This document shows positions 5,878 to 8,237 of a stretch of DNA of 8,237 nucleotides, in pieces (position 1 is the first letter of the stretch; the number at the start of each line of letters is the position of its first letter). The notes below the pieces were generated by a model, which saw only the letters and a list, made by a program, of their open reading frames with translations, was not told the origin of the DNA and made no database searches. This stretch comes from Methylibium sp031393925 (lineage in GTDB: Bacteria; Pseudomonadota; Gammaproteobacteria; Burkholderiales; Burkholderiaceae_C): assembly GCF_031393925.1 (NCBI RefSeq), contig NZ_JANMWL010000005.1, positions 1 through 8,237 of the forward strand. Reading direction: 5' to 3'. The position numbers were made by a program, and so were the translations under genes.

Positions 5878-5904
5878 CTGGTCGAGGCCGGAGGTGCGGG
5901 CGAA

Positions 5905-6612
5905 ATGCGTTTGCTGCTGGTCGAGGACGACCGAATGATCGGCGAGAGCCTGCGCGCTGCGCTCAAGCTCGAAGGGCATGCGCTGGACTGGGTGCGCGAC
6001 GTGGCGGCGGCCCAGGCGGCGCTGGCGACCGAGCGCTTCGACCTGGTGCTGCTCGACCTCGGCCTGCCGCCCGAGCGTGCATCGGCCGGGCCCGCGGTCG
6101 ACGTGCCCGCCGGCAGCGAGGGCCTGGCCGTGCTGCGCGGTCTGCGTGCGCGCGGCGACACCACCCCGGTGATCGTGATCAGCGCGCGTGAGGCGCTCGG
6201 CCAGCGCGTGGCCGGCCTGGACGCGGGCGCCGACGACTATCTCGTCAAGCCGTTCGAGTTCGACGAACTGCAGGCGCGCATCCGCGCCGTCTCGCGCCGC
6301 CATGCCGGGCGCGCGCAACCGCTGCTCGCGCACGGCGACGTGACACTCGATCCGGCCACGCGCCAGGTTAGCCAGGGCGGCCGGCCGGTCACGCTCTCGG
6401 CGCGCGAGTTCGCCGTCCTCGAAGCGCTGATGACACGCCCCGGCGCCTTGCTCTCGCGCGCGCAGCTCGAAGACCGTCTCTACGGCTGGGGCGACGCGGT
6501 GGAAAGCAACGCCGTGTCGGTCTACATCCACCAACTGCGCCGCAAGCTCGGTGCCGATTTCATTCGCAACGTGCGTGGCGTCGGCTATTTCGTCGGCGGC
6601 GCCGTAGTGTGA
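5905..6612 (+). CDS. OmpR-family response regulator (QseB/TctD type)
   Basis: The 235-aa product is a two-component DNA-binding regulator. The receiver domain, about 1-131, has the acidic pocket Asp8-Asp9, phospho-acceptor Asp51 (LLDLGLP), Ser93 and Lys115 (LVKPF). A winged-helix output domain occupies roughly 143-232, with VSVYIHQLRRKLG as recognition-helix region and a final RNVRGVGYFV. The ATG at 5905 fits the family start MRLLLVEDD. GGAGG (5890-5894) lies 10 nt upstream, slightly far. A longer frame from 5767 is not credible. Between strand 3 and helix 3, beside Asp51, are about 14 extra residues (56-73 where QseB has GMDG), rich in Pro, Ala and Gly, which makes the protein about 16 residues longer than E. 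coli QseB. The partner kinase follows after 16 bp. Its likely target is the 11-bp repeat array at 8051-8089. Confidence 0.93.
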   Translation: MRLLLVEDDRMIGESLRAALKLEGHALDWVRDVAAAQAALATERFDLVLLDLGLPPERASAGPAVDVPAGSEGLAVLRGLRARGDTTPVIVISAREALGQRVAGLDAGADDYLVKPFEFDELQARIRAVSRRHAGRAQPLLAHGDVTLDPATRQVSQGGRPVTLSAREFAVLEALMTRPGALLSRAQLEDRLYGWGDAVESNAVSVYIHQLRRKLGADFIRNVRGVGYFVGGAVV

Positions 6613-6628
6613 AAAGGCCCTGGTCTGC

Positions 6629-7975
6629 ATGAACTCGCTGCGTGCTCGCCTGCTGCTGTTGCTGGGCGCCTTGCTCACGCTCGCGGCGGTGGTGATGGGC
6701 GGCGTGACCTACCGCACCGTGCTGGCCGAGACCGAGGCGCTGTTCGACTACCAGTTGCGTCAGATGGCGCTTTCACTGCGCGACCAGGGTGAGATCGCGC
6801 CCGACCAGGCGCGCGCGCTGGCCGACGAGCAACTCGATTTCGTGGTGCAGATCTGGACCGCCGACGGCCGCAGCATCTATGCCTCGCGCGCGCACAGCGC
6901 GCTGCCCACGCGCGCCTACCTGGGTCTCGCGCACGCGTCGGTGGCCGGCGAGACCTGGCGCACCTTCAGTGTGGCCACGCGCGAGCGCGTGATCCAGGTC
7001 GCGCAGCCGCTGCGCATCCGCCAGCAACTGGCGGCCGACGCGGCGCTGCACAGCGTGCGCCCGCTGCTGTGGGTCTCACCGCTGCTGGCGTTGGCGATCT
7101 GGTGGATCGCGCTGCTCACCCTGAGGCCCTTGGGGCAGGTCGCTCTCGACGTGCGCCAGCGCAGCGAAGCTTCGCTCGAGCCCTTGCCCACGCGCGGCCT
7201 GCCCGACGAGATCGCGCCGCTGGTCGAAGCGCTCAACGGCCTGCTGCAGCGCCTGGGCCAGAGCCTCACCACCCAGCGCGCCTTCGTGGCCGACGCCGCG
7301 CACGAGCTGCGCTCGCCGCTCACCGCGCTCAAGCTGCAGTTGCAGTTGCTGCGTCGCTCGCCGCGCGACGCGGCGCGTGGCGTCGCCATCGATGCGCTCG
7401 CCGCCGGCATCGATCGCGCCGCGCGCCTGGTCGAGCAGTTGCTCACCCTGGCGCGCAGCGAGCCCGGCTCGGGGGCACTGGTGAGCGAGCCGCTTGACCT
7501 GGGTGAGGTCGTGCGCCAGGCGCTCGCCGACACCGTGCCCTACGCCGTCTCGCGCGGCGTCGAGCTGGAGTTGCTGGCCAGCGAGCCGGTGGCGGTGAAC
7601 GGCGATGCCGCCGCGCTGGCGGCACTGGCGCGCAACCTCGCCGACAACGCGGTGCGCCACGCGCCAGTCGCAAGCACCGTGCAGATGCGCGTGTTCAGCG
7701 ACGCCGGCCTGGCCACGCTGCAGGTCGACGACGCCGGGCCGGGCATCGTGCCCGAACAGCGCGAGCGCGTGTTCGATCGCTTCTATCGCCACGGCGGCGG
7801 CGAGGGCGCAGGCACCGGCCTGGGCCTGGCGATCGTGCGCAACGTCGCCACCGCACACGGCGCGAGCGTGGAGCTCGGCGATTCACCGATGGGCGGGCTG
7901 CGGGTGAGCGTGCGCTGGGCCGGTGTGACTGCCGTGCCCGCCGGGCAGCGGCTGGGCAAGGAACCGGCGCAGTAG
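6629..7975 (+). CDS. Sensor histidine kinase (QseC/TctE type)
   Basis: This 448-aa membrane kinase pairs with the response regulator just upstream. A first membrane helix spans about 7-27. A periplasmic sensor segment, about 28-144, resembles the short 2CSK_N domain (EALFDYQLRQMALSL). A second helix spans about 145-165, followed by a short HAMP-like linker. The dimerisation/phospho-acceptor motif is FVADAAHELRSPLTALK with His225. ATP-binding boxes follow: NLADN (336-340), VDDAGPGI (367-373 region), FDRFYR (382-387) and GAGTGLGLAI (393-402). All key residues are intact, so it should autophosphorylate His225 and pass phosphate to Asp51 of the regulator. The signal is unknown; TctE-type kinases sense small carboxylates, while QseC senses catecholamines or other cues. 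The ATG at 6629 starts the usual amino-terminal membrane anchor, although the ribosome binding site is weak. Confidence 0.94.
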   Translation: MNSLRARLLLLLGALLTLAAVVMGGVTYRTVLAETEALFDYQLRQMALSLRDQGEIAPDQARALADEQLDFVVQIWTADGRSIYASRAHSALPTRAYLGLAHASVAGETWRTFSVATRERVIQVAQPLRIRQQLAADAALHSVRPLLWVSPLLALAIWWIALLTLRPLGQVALDVRQRSEASLEPLPTRGLPDEIAPLVEALNGLLQRLGQSLTTQRAFVADAAHELRSPLTALKLQLQLLRRSPRDAARGVAIDALAAGIDRAARLVEQLLTLARSEPGSGALVSEPLDLGEVVRQALADTVPYAVSRGVELELLASEPVAVNGDAAALAALARNLADNAVRHAPVASTVQMRVFSDAGLATLQVDDAGPGIVPEQRERVFDRFYRHGGGEGAGTGLGLAIVRNVATAHGASVELGDSPMGGLRVSVRWAGVTAVPAGQRLGKEPAQ

Positions 7976-8050
7976 CTTGGGCGACACCCACCGCGCGCAC
8001 CGCAGCCGACGAGCGCCGGTCCGCCCGTCCGCCCGCCCGAGTCCGCCCCT

Positions 8051-8089
8051 CTTAACTTTCGCTTCACGCTCGTCTAACCGTGGCTTAAC
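8051..8089 (+). promoter_or_regulatory. Four tandem CTTAAC-like half-sites at 11-bp spacing (OmpR-family operator)
   Basis: CTTAAC (8051), CTTCAC (8062), TCTAAC (8073) and CTTAAC (8084) start exactly 11 bp apart, with 5 bp between hexamers. OmpR-family regulators such as PmrA/QseB (YTTAAK-N5-YTTAAK) bind this arrangement as head-to-tail dimers, so this looks like two adjacent dimer sites. The regulator encoded at 5905-6612 is the obvious candidate binder (inference). Confidence 0.7.
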
Positions 8090-8105
8090 CGCGCTGGCCT
8101 ACCTT
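8084..8105 (+). promoter_or_regulatory. Candidate activator-dependent promoter of the exported-protein gene
   Basis: TACCTT (8100-8105) starts 10 bp after the last CTTAAC half-site. In PhoB/PmrA-type promoters the regulator box occupies the -35 position at about this distance from the -10. No good independent -35 is seen. Transcription would start near 8112, about 45 nt before the ATG. Confidence 0.45.
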
Positions 8106-8145
8106 GTCGGTCATGCGGACGCTGGGCTCCGCATCCACCCGAACC

Positions 8146-8150
8146 AGGAG
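8146..8150 (+). promoter_or_regulatory. Ribosome binding site of the exported-protein gene
   Basis: AGGAG lies 7 nt before the ATG at 8158, which supports that start even though only 26 codons are visible. Confidence 0.75.
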
Positions 8151-8157
8151 TCAGAGC

Positions 8158-8237
8158 ATGCGAATGAAGTCACTCAGCGCCGCCATGGTGGCCGCCGGTG
8201 TGTTGGCGGTCGGCACGGCCGGCGCATTGGAATGGGG
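8158..8237 (+). CDS. Exported protein, amino-terminal signal peptide only (partial); possibly a periplasmic solute-binding protein
   Basis: Only 26 codons precede the right edge. MRMKSLSAAM starts a basic amino end, followed by a hydrophobic core of Ala, Val and Gly and then VGTAGA, a plausible signal-peptidase I site before LEWG. The protein is therefore probably secreted to the periplasm. The gene follows a TctDE/QseBC-like pair and a probable regulator-binding array. TctDE-type systems often sit beside tripartite tricarboxylate transporter binding proteins (TctC/Bug family), so that is the leading guess, but nothing in the visible residues proves it. An outer-membrane or other periplasmic protein is equally allowed. 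Confidence 0.7.
   Translation, partial: MRMKSLSAAMVAAGVLAVGTAGALEW

Larger units (their letters stand above)
5549..5904. other. Divergent intergenic control region between the Rieske oxygenase and the response regulator
   Basis: These 356 bp hold no convincing gene. The Rieske side (5549-5660) is less GC-rich and carries the ribosome binding site, a perfect dyad, a promoter-like pair and the shared motif. GATAAA occurs at 5605-5610 and again at 5622-5627, 17 bp apart. The middle, 5680-5780, is very GC-rich with no clear signals. On the regulator side the best plus-strand promoter guess is TTGCGC (5799-5804), then GATAGT (5821-5826), which is weak. A small inverted repeat follows at 5857-5877. 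No CTTAAC-like direct repeats were seen here, unlike upstream of 8158. Confidence 0.7.

Noticed and set aside
5842..6678. Minus-strand open frames opposite the response regulator and kinase
   Set aside because: They are complementary to unmistakable two-component genes and have shadow-type composition. The same applies to those at 6773-7858.
8018..8049. Short TCCGCCC-like pyrimidine-rich repeats after the kinase gene
   Set aside because: The units are irregular and only a few copies long. They look like local low complexity in GC-rich non-coding DNA, and no function is supported.

Overview
This window comes from a GC-rich bacterial chromosome or large plasmid. Gene content and codon use suggest a betaproteobacterium of the Burkholderiales (a Comamonadaceae-like aromatic degrader). 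That placement is inferred from protein style, not from a marker gene.

Left half, minus strand (5548 down to 1): a catabolic gene cluster read right to left. It starts with a VanA/dicamba-monooxygenase-type Rieske oxygenase. After a 172-bp gap with its own promoter-like elements come a 2-hydroxymuconic-semialdehyde-type dehydrogenase, 2-hydroxypenta-2,4-dienoate hydratase, 4-oxalocrotonate decarboxylase, an SDR-fold protein with a damaged active site, and a double-length 4-oxalocrotonate-tautomerase-like protein that runs off the left edge. Together these give the whole oxalocrotonate branch of a catechol-type meta-cleavage pathway: semialdehyde oxidation, tautomerisation, decarboxylation and hydration. 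The ring-cleaving dioxygenase, the aldolase, the acylating acetaldehyde dehydrogenase and the oxygenase's reductase are not in the window. The oxygenase presumably makes the substrate, or a precursor of it, for this branch.

Middle (5549-5904): a 356-bp divergent intergenic region. It holds the Rieske gene's strong ribosome binding site, a perfect 7+7 dyad in its leader, a promoter-like pair, and a 15-16 bp motif that also occurs upstream of the dehydrogenase gene. The second copy suggests one regulator acting on both promoters.

Right half, plus strand (5905-8237): an OmpR/QseB/TctD-type response regulator with a 14-residue insertion beside the phosphorylation site, then a QseC/TctE-type sensor kinase, then the start of an exported protein. 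Before the last gene lie four direct repeats of a CTTAAC-like hexamer at exactly 11-bp spacing, placed where an OmpR-family activator would replace a -35 element. The two-component system therefore probably controls the exported protein, perhaps a solute-binding protein, rather than or in addition to the catabolic genes.

Most noteworthy are the 11-bp repeat array, the shared motif and dyad upstream of the catabolic genes, the SDR with Ser and Lys of its catalytic set replaced, the tandem-fused tautomerase, and the response-regulator insertion. No mobile element, tRNA, rRNA or CRISPR was seen.
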